In this document: piece after piece, positions 8,834 to 18,154 of the stretch
Numbering within the stretch: the stretch's first letter is position 1
How the letters are laid out: every line of letters begins with the position of its first letter
Source: Paenibacillus eucommiae
Lineage (GTDB): Bacteria > Bacillota > Bacilli > Paenibacillales > NBRC-103111
Direction: 5' to 3'
Length of the DNA: 40,140 bases
NCBI RefSeq assembly: GCF_017874215.1
Contig: NZ_JAGGLB010000056.1
Span: 1-40,140 of the forward strand
Position numbers and translations under genes: made by a program
The notes under the pieces: generated by a model
Told to the model about the DNA's origin: nothing
What the model saw: the letters and a program-made list of their open reading frames with translations, nothing else
Database searches by the model: none

Positions 8834-8862
8834 CAAAAGCCGCGGAATCCACTCACGCGGCT
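8834..8862 (-). terminator. Probable terminator after secF
   Basis: Minus-strand AGCCGCG (8856-8862) pairs with CGCGGCT (8838-8844) and is followed by TTTTG. The T-tract is short, so some readthrough into the transporter gene is likely. Confidence 0.5.
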
Positions 8863-8880
8863 GATTGATAATTATTTCAT

Positions 8881-9789
8881 TTATGCAGCAGCTTTCACTT
8901 TCTTTTTATTGGATCTGCTCTTAAGCAGGAACCACAGTGGGCTGGCTATACAGATGGATGAATAAGCACCACTAGCCAAACCGATAATTTTAGCGAGAGC
9001 AAACAATTTGATCGATTCGCTTCCGAATATAAACAAACAAATTGCAGCAATTAATATGGTTACTACCGTATTGATATTACGAGACATTGTCTGCCAGATA
9101 CTGTTGTTAATCATGGTTGACAAATCTTCATCCGTTTTAACTTTCGTAAACCGCTGATTCTCACGAATCCGGTCAAAAATAACGATCTTATCATTAATTG
9201 AATAACCTATTGTTGTCAATATGGCTGCTACGAACGGCAAATCCACCTCTAGCTGGAAAATGGCGAACAAGCCGATAACCACAAATGCATCATACAGTGT
9301 AGTAATAACTACTGCTGTTGCAAAACGCCACTCGAAACGAATGCTGACATAAATACTGACAGCGACGCTGGCAATCAAAACTCCGTACAGCGCTTTAAGC
9401 GCTAGCTCTCTCGCTATGTCAGGAGATACGGTGTTTACTTCTTGAGACACATTTTCGCCAAACTCTGTTTTAAAAGCATCTTGAACTTTGCGGACATTAT
9501 CGTCACTTAGCACTTCATCAAAGCGCGCGGATACACGGTCCTGATTGTCCCCGCCTATAGTTAAAACTGAAGGCTCCCGTTCAATGGCAGCAGTAAAGAT
9601 TTGATTGGCCTTTTCTTTAGTAACTGCCTGGCCTAGCGAAATATCGATCGAAGTTCCTGCTTTGAAATCTACACCCAAATTTAATCCGGATATCAATAAC
9701 GCTACAAGCCCAATGAGACAAAGAATAACGGAGGCAGCGAAAAATTTATTACGGTTTTTTACAAAATCGAACTGTTTTTTAAAGTTCAC
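8881..9789 (-). CDS. secF: Protein translocase subunit SecF
   Basis: SecF works with SecD at the membrane SecYEG translocon, using the proton motive force to help exported proteins finish translocation. The 302-residue protein has an N-terminal membrane segment, an exported P1-like loop, the motif GVDFKAGTSIDIS (near 44) and five further membrane segments with the conserved TTIGYSINDKIVIFDRIRE block (near 194). The end is basic (SRSNKKKVKAAA). The start ATG at 9789 overlaps the secD stop region by 11 bases, which implies translational coupling. secD and secF are separate here, unlike the fused SecDF of B. subtilis. Confidence 0.96.
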   Translation of the reverse strand: MNFKKQFDFVKNRNKFFAASVILCLIGLVALLISGLNLGVDFKAGTSIDISLGQAVTKEKANQIFTAAIEREPSVLTIGGDNQDRVSARFDEVLSDDNVRKVQDAFKTEFGENVSQEVNTVSPDIARELALKALYGVLIASVAVSIYVSIRFEWRFATAVVITTLYDAFVVIGLFAIFQLEVDLPFVAAILTTIGYSINDKIVIFDRIRENQRFTKVKTDEDLSTMINNSIWQTMSRNINTVVTILIAAICLFIFGSESIKLFALAKIIGLASGAYSSICIASPLWFLLKSRSNKKKVKAAA

Positions 9790-11011
9790 GAATATCTGCC
9801 TCCTTCACACCATAGTACCCGGTTTTTTTGACCATACCACTCTTGATCAGCAGCAGCATCATAAGTCTGGCCAAAAAGACGTTCGTCAAGATACTGAGTA
9901 CAATACTCAATATGGTAATGACGGCAAAACCTCTAATAGCTCCAGTACCGAAGGAATAAAGCACAAACGCTGAAATCAAGCTTGTGACGTTAGCATCCAT
10001 AATCGTACGGAAGGAATGCTTGGATCCGGCTTTCATAGAAGAAAGAAGACTCTTACCACTTTTAATCTCTTCTTTTACTCTCTCATAAGTAATGATGTTG
10101 GCATCCACGGCCATGCCTATTCCGAGTACAAACGCGGCAATACCTGGCAGTGTAAGCGTTGCATTCATCAAATCAAATATAAGTAGTAGCAGCCAAGTGT
10201 ACGTAATCAGTGTAAAAGCGGCAACTAAACCTGGAACGCGGTAGAAAATCACCATGAACAGCAATATAATAATCGATCCGATCAAGCCTGCCTCCACCGT
10301 TTGGTGAAGAGACAATTGCCCTAAGGATGCTCCTACAACCTGCGAGTATTTCTCCGTTAGCTTCAGCGGAAGGGCTCCCAAATTGATCGTATCTGTTAAG
10401 CTCTTGGCTTCGTCAAATGTGTAATTACCAGAAATGGTAGCTATACCATTAGGGATAATACTTTGGACTACAGGAGCGGACAGCTCTTTGTCATCCAAAT
10501 AAATGGCAAGCGGTTTGCCCTGCAATTTCTCTGTTACTTGCTTCAGCTTTTCGGCCTCTTTGACCTTAACTTGAATCATCGGCCGATTGTTTTCGTCGAA
10601 GCCAAGTGTAGCTCCGCCTACGACAAAATCGCTTCCCAGCAATTCCTTCGTCCCGTCTGGCCCCCGGAATGTTAATTCTGCAGGCTTCTTCAGCGTTGCT
10701 CTAACCTCTTCCTCGTTGGCAACTCCTGCAATTCTCACACGAATGCGGTCTTTCCCTTCCGTTGTGATCTCAGGCTCAGCAATCCCCTGGTCATCCACAC
10801 GTTTTTCAAGACTTCTTGCGGTTTCATTCAGTGATTCTGTCGTTACGGCTTGTCCCGCTTCAATGGGCTCCGCCACGTACAAAATTTCAAACCCACCCTT
10901 TAAGTCCAAGCCTAATCTGATTTCTTTTACAAGTCCCGGACTTGTCCATGCAGCCACACCCAGTGTGACAATAATGGCCAAGAAGAAGAACAGAATCCTT
11001 TTAAAATCCAT
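9779..11011 (-). CDS. secD: Protein translocase subunit SecD
   Basis: SecD is the partner of SecF in the accessory translocase complex. The 410 residues have the expected order: one N-terminal membrane segment, the family signature LGLDLKGGFEI (near 33-43), a large exported region, and a C-terminal five-helix RND-type bundle with GIGMAVDANIITYERVKEE (near 298) and basic cytoplasmic residues. It is shorter than E. coli SecD (615) because the exported region is small, as in most Firmicutes. A strong promoter lies 36 bases upstream. Confidence 0.96.
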   Translation of the reverse strand: MDFKRILFFFLAIIVTLGVAAWTSPGLVKEIRLGLDLKGGFEILYVAEPIEAGQAVTTESLNETARSLEKRVDDQGIAEPEITTEGKDRIRVRIAGVANEEEVRATLKKPAELTFRGPDGTKELLGSDFVVGGATLGFDENNRPMIQVKVKEAEKLKQVTEKLQGKPLAIYLDDKELSAPVVQSIIPNGIATISGNYTFDEAKSLTDTINLGALPLKLTEKYSQVVGASLGQLSLHQTVEAGLIGSIIILLFMVIFYRVPGLVAAFTLITYTWLLLLIFDLMNATLTLPGIAAFVLGIGMAVDANIITYERVKEEIKSGKSLLSSMKAGSKHSFRTIMDANVTSLISAFVLYSFGTGAIRGFAVITILSIVLSILTNVFLARLMMLLLIKSGMVKKTGYYGVKEADIREL

Positions 11012-11046
11012 TACCTGCTTGTCTCCCTTCCATTCTCAATATTCCT

Positions 11047-11075
11047 ATTATACTCATGCGCTAAAAACGAGTCAA
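11047..11075 (-). promoter_or_regulatory. Sigma-A promoter of secDF
   Basis: Minus-strand TTGACT (11070-11075), a 17-base spacer and TATAAT (11047-11052): one of the best consensus promoters in the window, directly ahead of secD and downstream of the comN terminator. Confidence 0.8.
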
Positions 11076-11106
11076 TTTGATACTCTAATAAGTAAAAAAT
11101 GAGCAA

Positions 11107-11137
11107 AAAAAATAAGCCCTTTCTTTAAAATTGGGCT
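11107..11137 (-). terminator. Intrinsic terminator overlapping the comN stop
   Basis: Minus-strand AGCCC (11133-11137) pairs with GGGCT (11115-11119), followed by TATTTTTTTT. The comN stop codon (TAA, 11125-11127) lies in the loop, so a terminating ribosome would cover the hairpin. Confidence 0.65.
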
Positions 11138-11505
11138 CCTTTCAAAGCGCTCATCGTCAGCCAATTCATAAACTTTGTGGATTTAAGCGACATAATGTCG
11201 TTTACAATCTCATGAAGCGCAGGATTTCCCGTTTTACGATATCGATCACTCACACATTCCCATATTTCTTCACCACTAACGTATTCATAGCCTAATAGTT
11301 TAAATTCCTCCACTTTACTGAGGCATAAACTCTTAATAACCTCATTTAGCTCCACCTCTGACAAAGCCGGCTCCGGCTCCATCTCCTCTTCTAGAGCTTC
11401 TGCCACATGTTTGTCTTCCACTTGAGCATCCAATTGCGCACCCATTTGAGCATCGAAGGAATCGTCATCCAACTGCTTCCCATCATTATCTTCGTCGCTC
11501 ATCAT
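11125..11505 (-). CDS. comN: ComN-like post-transcriptional regulator
   Basis: The C-terminal two thirds (from about residue 58, with VEEFKLLGYEYVSGEEIW and a MNWLT motif near the end) match the ComN/YrzD family. In B. subtilis this small protein regulates the comE competence operon at the mRNA level and localises with DivIVA. Here the 126-residue protein is longer than the roughly 98-residue B. subtilis protein because of an acidic N-terminal extension of about 57 residues, nearly all Asp, Glu, Gln and Ala. It neighbours secDF, as in Bacillus. Family membership is seen; the regulatory target in this organism is inference. Confidence 0.8.
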   Translation of the reverse strand: MMSDEDNDGKQLDDDSFDAQMGAQLDAQVEDKHVAEALEEEMEPEPALSEVELNEVIKSLCLSKVEEFKLLGYEYVSGEEIWECVSDRYRKTGNPALHEIVNDIMSLKSTKFMNWLTMSALKGAQF

Positions 11506-11665
11506 TACCCCTCCTCGATGTAAAACTTATCCTGTACATTATAATTCGCTGCGGTTATACAAGTTTCCTGCAAACCGGAGCGGCATGTCCATAAAATGTT
11601 AGCATGAGCTTGACCACATCCCGCATATCTATGTATATACGCTGTGAGGGAAGAAGGAATGCACG

Positions 11666-13234
11666 TTGAGCAAGCAGTCGTTTATCAAAGGTACATTGAT
11701 TCTCCTGGCCGCTGGCGTGATGAACCGGATTCTTGGCTTCATTCCCAGAATCACACTGCCGCGGGTTATAGGAGCCGAAGGAGTAGGGCTTTATCAAATG
11801 GGCTGGCCTTTTCTAATTGTTATTTTGACATTCCTGACAGGCGGCATCCCGATCGCCATTGCCAAGCTTGTCGCCGAGGCTGAGGCCGAGCGGAATGAAT
11901 CGAGAAGCCGCAGCATTCTCAAAATCTCGCTAACGTTGTCAGTCTCCATGGGAATAGTCTTCACTTTGATATGCCTGCTCGCCTCCAAATGGATTACCAC
12001 TCATTTGCTGACGGATTCCCGGGTATACCTGACGTTCATCTGCATGAGTCCCATCATTATTATGGTTGCGGTCTCTTCCGTGCTGCGCGGCTATTTCCAG
12101 GGCAAGCAAAATATGATACCAACCGCAGTTTCGCAAATTGTTGAAACGTTAGTGCGCATTGTGATGGTACTCGTTTTTGCCTATATGATGCTTCCTTATG
12201 GGATTGAATTTGCTGCTGCTGGAGCGATGATCGGCGTGATGGCAGGCGAATTTTGCGGGATGTTGATGCTTCTTTTGCATTATCGGTCCAGCAAGCGTCA
12301 AACAAGGCCTTTGGCCAAGGTCAGTATCGGTACCTCTAAAACAGGGGGAAGACTTTCTAATTTGCGCCGTATCCTTCGTATTTCGATACCAGTGACTGCC
12401 AGTAAATTAATCGGAGCAGGCTCTTACTTGCTGGAGTCCATTCTTATTACACAAAGTCTGGCCATAGCTGGCATTTCCACTGCCGTTGCAACAGCACAGT
12501 ATGGTGCCCTGCAAGGAATGATCATTCCCATTCTTTTACTACCAAGCGCCCTTACCTTCTCTCTCTCCGTCTCTCTGGTCCCCTCCTTAAGTGAAGCGGC
12601 TGCCCGAAAAGATATGGTAACGGTTCATCAAAGGCTGCACCAATCCCTGCGTCTGGCATTAATTACAGGTGCGCCATTCGCTGTTCTCATGTACGTACTG
12701 GCCGAACCGATTTGCAAGTATATGTATAACCAGCCCGATATTGGTATCATGCTTAAAATGATGGCCCCGGTGGCATTATTCATTTATTTTCAGGCGCCTT
12801 TACAAGCTGCTCTGCAAGCCCTGGACAAACCAGGATCAGCACTAGTCAACACTTTGATAGGAGCATGCGTTAAGCTTATACTGATTTATTGGTTGGCTAG
12901 TAAGCCGGATATCGGCATTCTTGGTGCTGTCCTTGCTATCAATGTAAATATTGTGCTTATTACGCTGCTGCATTGGAGAAGTATTGTCCGTCTTTTGAAC
13001 TTTAGAATGCAGATTACCGATTTTTTTAAAGTTCTTGTCGCTATGGTTATTTCCGGGATCAGCTGTTATTTAACAATGTATATGAATTGGAGCGGCATTC
13101 CACTTTTGCGCTTTTTATCCGCCTGCTTGGTTGGAGGTGTTGTGTACGTCCTGTTCATTTGGTTGATGCGCCTAATTCTTCCTTCCGATGTCAGCCGTTT
13201 AATCAACCTGGGGAAAAAGATCATTCGTCCATAA
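11666..13234 (+). CDS. spoVB: Stage V sporulation protein B (MOP-superfamily flippase)
   Basis: SpoVB is a polytopic membrane protein of the MurJ/MATE-like superfamily required for spore cortex synthesis, probably moving lipid-linked peptidoglycan precursor in the mother cell. The 522 residues contain about 14 hydrophobic segments. The N-terminus has the family pattern (MNRILGFIPRITLPRVIGAE; GVGLYQM; GGIPIAIAKLVAE). The start is TTG 11666, with AGAAGGA 8 bases upstream; no ATG is better placed. It is transcribed divergently from comN. The C-terminal 30 residues are basic. Confidence 0.93.
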   Translation: MSKQSFIKGTLILLAAGVMNRILGFIPRITLPRVIGAEGVGLYQMGWPFLIVILTFLTGGIPIAIAKLVAEAEAERNESRSRSILKISLTLSVSMGIVFTLICLLASKWITTHLLTDSRVYLTFICMSPIIIMVAVSSVLRGYFQGKQNMIPTAVSQIVETLVRIVMVLVFAYMMLPYGIEFAAAGAMIGVMAGEFCGMLMLLLHYRSSKRQTRPLAKVSIGTSKTGGRLSNLRRILRISIPVTASKLIGAGSYLLESILITQSLAIAGISTAVATAQYGALQGMIIPILLLPSALTFSLSVSLVPSLSEAAARKDMVTVHQRLHQSLRLALITGAPFAVLMYVLAEPICKYMYNQPDIGIMLKMMAPVALFIYFQAPLQAALQALDKPGSALVNTLIGACVKLILIYWLASKPDIGILGAVLAINVNIVLITLLHWRSIVRLLNFRMQITDFFKVLVAMVISGISCYLTMYMNWSGIPLLRFLSACLVGGVVYVLFIWLMRLILPSDVSRLINLGKKIIRP

Positions 13235-13266
13235 TTAACGAACCTCAATTACCATATTGTCCCCTG

Positions 13267-13953
13267 TTATTTTTTGCGATCTACAAACAATTTGCCCCGA
13301 TGATCGATCGAACAAAAAAAGACTTCTTTAAAATCAAATACTTGCAAAGCTTGCAGCTCATTTTTTAACCAAAACCTGGTTTTTCCTATTTGCTCCAAAT
13401 GGTCATCCTGTACCCTGCCGTCCATAATTAAAGGAAGTGGGAGTCCTTCTAAACGGACCTTTCCGGGAAACTCTTCCGGCTCATTGCCAGCTTTTCCATT
13501 TTCACGATCTTTTTCAATAATACTTAGTTTGCCTGTTGATTCAAGTATTGCGAATTCCACATCCGATACATTCAACACCTTATTTTGTCTCAGCTGAAGC
13601 AGCAAGTCATCCAGATTATAGCGCTGCTTCTTCATCTCTTCCCTGTTAAGTGAGCCGTTCTCAATAAGTACGCTTGGCTTTCCTTCAAAAAGCAGGCGTA
13701 TCCTTCTGCTCTTTAACGTTATGTAGGCTATGATGATCTGAATAAGCACCAAAGTCCCCATCGGGATAAGTCCGTCAGCAAGTGGCTTATGGGCATCTTC
13801 AAGCACAAAGACAGCAATCTCTGCGATCATAATGGAAATGACCAGATCAAATAAGGATAGCTTGCCAATTTCTCTTTTGCCCATAATCCTCAGCATCAGA
13901 AAGACCACAAAGTAAATCAGCACTGTCCGCAGAAATATGGTCCAAAATTCCAA
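13267..13953 (-). CDS. DUF421 (YetF-family) membrane protein
   Basis: The protein has three N-terminal membrane segments, a conserved MGKREIGKLSLFDLVISIMI block, and the DUF421 cytoplasmic domain (RYNLDDLLLQLR; DVEFAILESTG). Functions are poorly known; related YetF, YkjA and similar proteins occur in many copies in spore formers, some tied to spore germination. An ORF could be opened at ATG 14055 (262 aa), but AAGGAGG sits 7 bases before TTG 13953 and the resulting 228 aa matches the family length, so the shorter form is chosen. The stop lies 33 bases from the convergent spoVB end; no terminator hairpin is obvious between them. Confidence 0.85.
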   Translation of the reverse strand: MEFWTIFLRTVLIYFVVFLMLRIMGKREIGKLSLFDLVISIMIAEIAVFVLEDAHKPLADGLIPMGTLVLIQIIIAYITLKSRRIRLLFEGKPSVLIENGSLNREEMKKQRYNLDDLLLQLRQNKVLNVSDVEFAILESTGKLSIIEKDRENGKAGNEPEEFPGKVRLEGLPLPLIMDGRVQDDHLEQIGKTRFWLKNELQALQVFDFKEVFFCSIDHRGKLFVDRKK

Positions 13954-14178
13954 ATGGATCCCTCCTTGACGATCATATTTCATCTTTGTTCCCATTGTAT
14001 TCTCACCGCCCATGCCCTTGCTCATACCCTTATTGAATGACTCAATTTTTGACATCTAAGGTAAGAAACACACCCTCCATCCTATTCCCAAAAAAGAATA
14101 AAAGTTTGTACTAATCAGTGATGCTTGGCCATACAATGGTGATAATGAATAGTTATCCAATTGAAAGGACTGGTGTGA

Positions 14179-14568
14179 ATGAATACGACGAATAAGGTAA
14201 GCCAAACCCACTTGTCTTCCCCTTTATTGTCCGGACTTGTATATGCATTATCGATGATGGTAATAGGGACGCTTTTAACTTCTCTAGTCTTGCTGCTTAG
14301 CAGTACTCAGGAGAGCTCGCTCACTTCTTTAACAGCTATAGTCCACAGTGTTTCCTTATTTATTGGAGCCTGGGTTTCAGGCAAGCGGGCTGGCAGCAGA
14401 GGCTGGTATCACGGAGGCTTATTGGCCATTTTTTATTGTGTTCTTTTACTTGTCGTTGGATTTTTGGCTTATAACGTTCAATTGAATTTTCATTCTCTAA
14501 GACTGTTTGCCCTATTATTGTCCGCAGGCGCTCTAGGAGGCATTCTTGGGGTAAATACCCGTAAATAA
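14179..14568 (+). CDS. TIGR04086 family membrane protein (YrzE-like)
   Basis: This 129-residue integral membrane protein has four hydrophobic helices with short loops; the second half contains GAWVSGKRAGSRGWYHGG (near 61) and the end GGILGVNTRK. It fits the TIGR04086/YrzE family, which sits near yajC, tgt and spoVB in Bacillales and has no assigned biochemical role. ATG 14179 is preceded by AAAGGAC at workable spacing. The position between spoVB and yajC supports the assignment. Confidence 0.8.
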   Translation: MNTTNKVSQTHLSSPLLSGLVYALSMMVIGTLLTSLVLLLSSTQESSLTSLTAIVHSVSLFIGAWVSGKRAGSRGWYHGGLLAIFYCVLLLVVGFLAYNVQLNFHSLRLFALLLSAGALGGILGVNTRK

Positions 14569-14607
14569 ACCCAAATTTAATAAAGTAATCAATTCCTCCT
14601 ATAAATG

Positions 14608-14616
14608 TGTTATAAT
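14608..14616 (+). promoter_or_regulatory. Extended -10 promoter of the PAP2 gene
   Basis: TGT followed by TATAAT (14611-14616) is a TGnTATAAT extended -10, about 50 bases before the start codon. The -35 position is AT-rich and poorly conserved. Confidence 0.5.
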
Positions 14617-14667
14617 ATCATGAGCTATTTTACAGCAGTATATTTACATTTTTATAGGGGGCGCAAT

Positions 14668-15504
14668 ATGGTTCCATTTCAATCCATGACAACCGTAACT
14701 GTTTACATTGTATTTGTTGTTTTTTTTCTGGTTTTGTTCTCGCTTCGCAAAAATCCTTTTTACGCCGCGGGCAGCTTCGTTCAGGAGATATTTACATCCC
14801 GCAAGTTTCTGTTTCATTTTATCGGCGTGATCGGGATTCTGTTCATTAACAAGCTGGAGCTTAGCATTGAAAAATCAATGCGTCCACGCCACGACTTTAC
14901 GAGCTCGATCTATAAAATCGAAGGCGATTTCTCGGCTTCCATTCAGCATTTTTTCCACAACGATACACTTACGTATGTAGCTACTTTCTTTTATGTTGTC
15001 GTATTCCCTGCACTTATGATTGCGTCCATACTAATCTATACGTATCAGAAAAACTACAAGCTTTTTTATGCGCTTTGCTATGCTATCATGTTTAATTATA
15101 TCGTCGCCATTCCATTCTACTTGTTTTTCCCGGTGAATGAAGTCTGGTCCTTCCGTCCTAATGTGTCCTTACTGATTAATGATGTGTTTCCTTCATTTGA
15201 AACAGAATACAGGCCGCTGTCAGGACTGGATAACTGCTTCCCAAGCTTGCACACATCTATTTCCGTCACTTTGGCCGTGCTTGCTTTTCACAGCCGCAAC
15301 AAATTTTGGCAAATATTCGTACCCTGCTCTGCAGCGTTCATTATCTTCACGATTTTCTATCTTGGCATCCATTGGCTGACCGATATGTGTGCAGGAGTGC
15401 TGCTTGGTGTAGCTGCAGCAAGAATCGGAATGCGGATAAGTGAAGGGCGCTTCTCCTTCTCAACCCAAAGATCATTGATTGAGCAGCGTGCAAAAAAAGG
15501 TTAA
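14668..15504 (+). CDS. Phosphatase PAP2 family protein
   Basis: A 278-residue membrane protein with about six helices. PAP2-type phosphatase motifs are present: CFPSLHTS (around residue 190) and GIHWLTD (around 235), supplying the catalytic His residues; the upstream K-x6-RP motif is not clear. This pattern is seen in the subgroup related to inositol-phosphorylceramide synthase, so a lipid phosphate phosphatase or transferase role is likely but the substrate is unknown. The start is set at ATG 14668, preceded by AGGGGG; an in-frame ATG at 14605 would place the promoter -10 inside the gene. A bidirectional terminator separates it from yajC. Confidence 0.82.
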   Translation: MVPFQSMTTVTVYIVFVVFFLVLFSLRKNPFYAAGSFVQEIFTSRKFLFHFIGVIGILFINKLELSIEKSMRPRHDFTSSIYKIEGDFSASIQHFFHNDTLTYVATFFYVVVFPALMIASILIYTYQKNYKLFYALCYAIMFNYIVAIPFYLFFPVNEVWSFRPNVSLLINDVFPSFETEYRPLSGLDNCFPSLHTSISVTLAVLAFHSRNKFWQIFVPCSAAFIIFTIFYLGIHWLTDMCAGVLLGVAAARIGMRISEGRFSFSTQRSLIEQRAKKG

Positions 15505-15522
15505 CCAGAATAGCAGAATAAC

Positions 15523-15563
15523 AAAAAGGTGAGAGCTTGGTATCATGCTCTCACCTTTTTTTT
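15523..15563. terminator. Bidirectional terminator between the PAP2 gene and yajC
   Basis: AAAAAGGTGAGAGC (15523-15536) pairs with GCTCTCACCTTTTT (15547-15560), giving a U-tract on both strands between two convergent genes. Confidence 0.9.
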
Positions 15564-15571
15564 GTCTTCCA

Positions 15572-15886
15572 TTACTTCACTTCTAGTTCTTTCTCTTTGG
15601 CTACGGAATTAATAGCCGAACGATCAAAGGTTAGCTTCGTCGCATCATTCACGCGCAGCACACAAATATCGTCCGTAATTTCCAAAATCGTTCCATGAAG
15701 ACCGCCGATCGTGGTAACTTTGTCGCCTTTTTTCAGAGAACTCAGCATTTGATTACGAACTTTTTGTTTCTTCTGCTGGGGTCTGATAAGTAAGAAATAC
15801 AAAACTACAAACATAAGCACTAACGGTCCGTATGTAATTAATAAATTTGACCCACCTGCAGCTGTTTCGGTTGCTAATTCAAACAT
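15572..15886 (-). CDS. yajC: Preprotein translocase subunit YajC
   Basis: YajC is a small inner-membrane accessory of SecDF. The 104-residue protein has one N-terminal membrane helix (TYGPLVLMFVVLYFLL), then the family signature IRPQQKKQK (near 40) and the domain GDKVTTIGGLHG. ATG 15886 has AAAGGAGG upstream. It directly follows tgt (15-base gap), the usual tgt-yajC arrangement, and is the last gene before a terminator. Confidence 0.95.
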   Translation of the reverse strand: MFELATETAAGGSNLLITYGPLVLMFVVLYFLLIRPQQKKQKVRNQMLSSLKKGDKVTTIGGLHGTILEITDDICVLRVNDATKLTFDRSAINSVAKEKELEVK

Positions 15887-15901
15887 GTTGATCCTCCTTT
15901 C

Positions 15902-17041
15902 CTAAAATCCTCTTTCATTCTCATGAAGCCCGTAGCTGGTAAAAAAGGCATCGCGGAAATCGAGCAGCCGATCTTCCGATATAGCTTTCCTTACATCCCG
16001 CATAAGCTGAAGCAGAAAATGAAGATTGTGATAGGTAGTCAGTCTTATACCGAACGTTTCATCCGCTTTAATTAGATGACGAATGTAAGCGCGGCTATAA
16101 TTCCGACAAGTATAACAGGAGCACTCGGGATCCAAAGGTCCTAAGTCCTTCGCATACTTCGCATTACGGATAACTAGACGACCCGAACTTGTCATACAGG
16201 TGCCGTTTCTCGCTATGCGGGTAGGCAGCACACAATCGAACATATCAATACCGCGAATAGCTCCTTCGATCAAAGCGTCTGGCGAACCCACTCCCATCAA
16301 ATAGCGAGGCTTATTCACGGGCATCAGTGGAGTCGTATAATCAAGAACCTCATACATCAAATGTTTAGGCTCTCCGACGCTCAGTCCACCAATAGCATAC
16401 CCCGGGAAATCCATGGAAGTCAACTGCTCAGCGCTTAATCTGCGCAAATCTTCATGCATGCCTCCCTGAATAATGGCGAATAATCCCTGAGTTTCCTTCC
16501 CGGCATGGCTGCTTAAGCATCTTTCAGCCCATCGGCTTGTCCGCTCCAGTGAGGCTTTGATATACGAATATTCAGCGGGATAGGGTGGGCATTCATCGAA
16601 AGCCATTATGATATCCGCACCTAGAGCATTCTGAATTTCCATAGCCTTTTCAGGAGAAAGAAACAGCTTATCCCCATTTAGATGGGACTTGAACTGGACA
16701 CCCTCCTCGGTAATCTTGCGGATACCGCTTAAACTGAATACTTGAAAACCACCGCTATCTGTGAGAATAGGACGATCCCAGTTCATAAATTTATGAAGTC
16801 CTCCAGCAGCTTGCACCAGCTCATGTCCAGGCCGGATAAATAAATGATACGTGTTGCTCAATATTATTTGAGCATCCATTTCCTTAAGCTCTTCCGGACT
16901 CATCGTTTTTACAGTCGCCTGCGTGCCTACGGGCATAAAAGCGGGTGTTTCTATGATCCCGTGCGGTGTATGCACGCGACCTAATCTTGCTCCTGATTGC
17001 TTGCACGTCTTAATGTGCTCATATGTTACTGCTGCTGTCAA
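15902..17041 (-). CDS. tgt: Queuine/preQ1 tRNA-guanine transglycosylase
   Basis: Tgt exchanges guanine-34 of tRNAs with GUN anticodons for preQ1 in queuosine synthesis. Visible: DSGGFQVFSL with the active-site Asp, GGLSVGE, the nucleophile region FDCVLPTR, and the zinc site CSCYTCRNYSRAYIRH near the C-terminus. An ORF could be drawn back to 17128, but that overlaps queA by 71 bases and adds non-family sequence. TTG 17041 with GGGAAG 8 bases upstream gives 379 aa, the normal Tgt length, starting 16 bases after queA stops. Confidence 0.95.
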   Translation of the reverse strand: MTAAVTYEHIKTCKQSGARLGRVHTPHGIIETPAFMPVGTQATVKTMSPEELKEMDAQIILSNTYHLFIRPGHELVQAAGGLHKFMNWDRPILTDSGGFQVFSLSGIRKITEEGVQFKSHLNGDKLFLSPEKAMEIQNALGADIIMAFDECPPYPAEYSYIKASLERTSRWAERCLSSHAGKETQGLFAIIQGGMHEDLRRLSAEQLTSMDFPGYAIGGLSVGEPKHLMYEVLDYTTPLMPVNKPRYLMGVGSPDALIEGAIRGIDMFDCVLPTRIARNGTCMTSSGRLVIRNAKYAKDLGPLDPECSCYTCRNYSRAYIRHLIKADETFGIRLTTYHNLHFLLQLMRDVRKAISEDRLLDFRDAFFTSYGLHENERGF

Positions 17042-17057
17042 TTGGTTCACTTCCCGT

Positions 17058-18137
17058 CTAGTAAATAAACATCGCATCCCCGAAGCTAAAAAAGCGGTAG
17101 CGATCTTCCACTGCAGCTTTATATGCACGCAGTATGTTTTCTCTTCCTGCCATAGCGCTGATCATCATAAGCAGCGTCGATTTAGGAAGATGAAAATTGG
17201 TAAGTAAAGCATCTACAATTTGAAATTCATAGCCTGGATATATGAAAATATCTGTCCAGCCCTGGCAGGCCTCAAGCTTAAGCTTCTGATCTGCTGCAGT
17301 CGTCCCTGCTGCCAGGACCAGCCTAGCAGCGGTCTCCAATGTACGCGCGGATGTAGAACCTACGGCTACGACCCTTTTACCGTTAGCACGGGTTTCGTTG
17401 ACAAGCGCTGCCGTCTCTGCTGATAAATCATAGTATTCTGCATGCATCTCATGCTCTTCCACTTGATCTGCAGAAACAGGTCTGAACGTCCCAAGCCCCA
17501 CATGAAGAGTAACAAAAGCAATGCGCACACCTTTTTGCTGCAGCTTATCTAAATAAGCTTTCGTGAAGTGAAGTCCTGCCGTTGGTGCGGCTGAAGACCC
17601 CTCATGCTTGGCGTATACGGTCTGGTAGCGCTCTTTCTCAGTTAGCTGCTCTTTAATATAGGGTGGGAGCGGCATTTGCCCCAACTTGTCCAATAATTCA
17701 TGAAAAATGCCTGAATAGCGGAAATGCAGCACCCGCGCACCCATCTCGCCTTCATCCTCGACTAAGGCCGAAAGCAGCGGCATTCCCCCTGGCTGCGTAG
17801 CACCGCCGAACTCCATAACTGCTCCTGACTTGAGGCGTTTACCCGGACGCACCAATGCTTCATAGCGGTCCTCACCCAACGGTTTGAGCAGCAGCACCTC
17901 AACTTTGGCGCCAGTATCTGATTTCACGCCAAAAAGCCGGGCTGGAATCACTCGTGTGTCGTTCATCACGAGCAGATCCCCGGCTTCCAGACTCTGGATC
18001 AGATCATCAAACTGCTGGTGTTTGATATCCCCGGTCGCTTTATTTAAAGTAAGCAATCTCGATGCTGTCCGTTCGGCAAGTGGCGATTGGGCAATTAATT
18101 CTTCAGGCAATACAAAATCAAAGTCTAATACGTTCAT
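17058..18137 (-). CDS. queA: S-adenosylmethionine:tRNA ribosyltransferase-isomerase
   Basis: QueA adds the cyclopentenediol precursor from S-adenosylmethionine to preQ1-34 in tRNA, the step after Tgt. The 359-residue protein has the family start (FVLPEELIAQSPL), the MNDTRVIPARLFG block near residue 57, PTAGLHFT near 186 and HVGLGTFRPV near 211, and NFHLPKSTLLMM near the end. The gene lies 17 bases downstream of the SpoIID-like gene and 16 upstream of tgt; queA-tgt-yajC is a conserved unit. Confidence 0.96.
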   Translation of the reverse strand: MNVLDFDFVLPEELIAQSPLAERTASRLLTLNKATGDIKHQQFDDLIQSLEAGDLLVMNDTRVIPARLFGVKSDTGAKVEVLLLKPLGEDRYEALVRPGKRLKSGAVMEFGGATQPGGMPLLSALVEDEGEMGARVLHFRYSGIFHELLDKLGQMPLPPYIKEQLTEKERYQTVYAKHEGSSAAPTAGLHFTKAYLDKLQQKGVRIAFVTLHVGLGTFRPVSADQVEEHEMHAEYYDLSAETAALVNETRANGKRVVAVGSTSARTLETAARLVLAAGTTAADQKLKLEACQGWTDIFIYPGYEFQIVDALLTNFHLPKSTLLMMISAMAGRENILRAYKAAVEDRYRFFSFGDAMFIY

Positions 18138-18154
18138 CTAGTATTTTTCAGTCC

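Noticed and set aside
13954..14055. Longer N-terminus for the DUF421 protein
   Set aside because: The extra residues are not typical of the family, and the AAGGAGG Shine-Dalgarno points to the downstream TTG.
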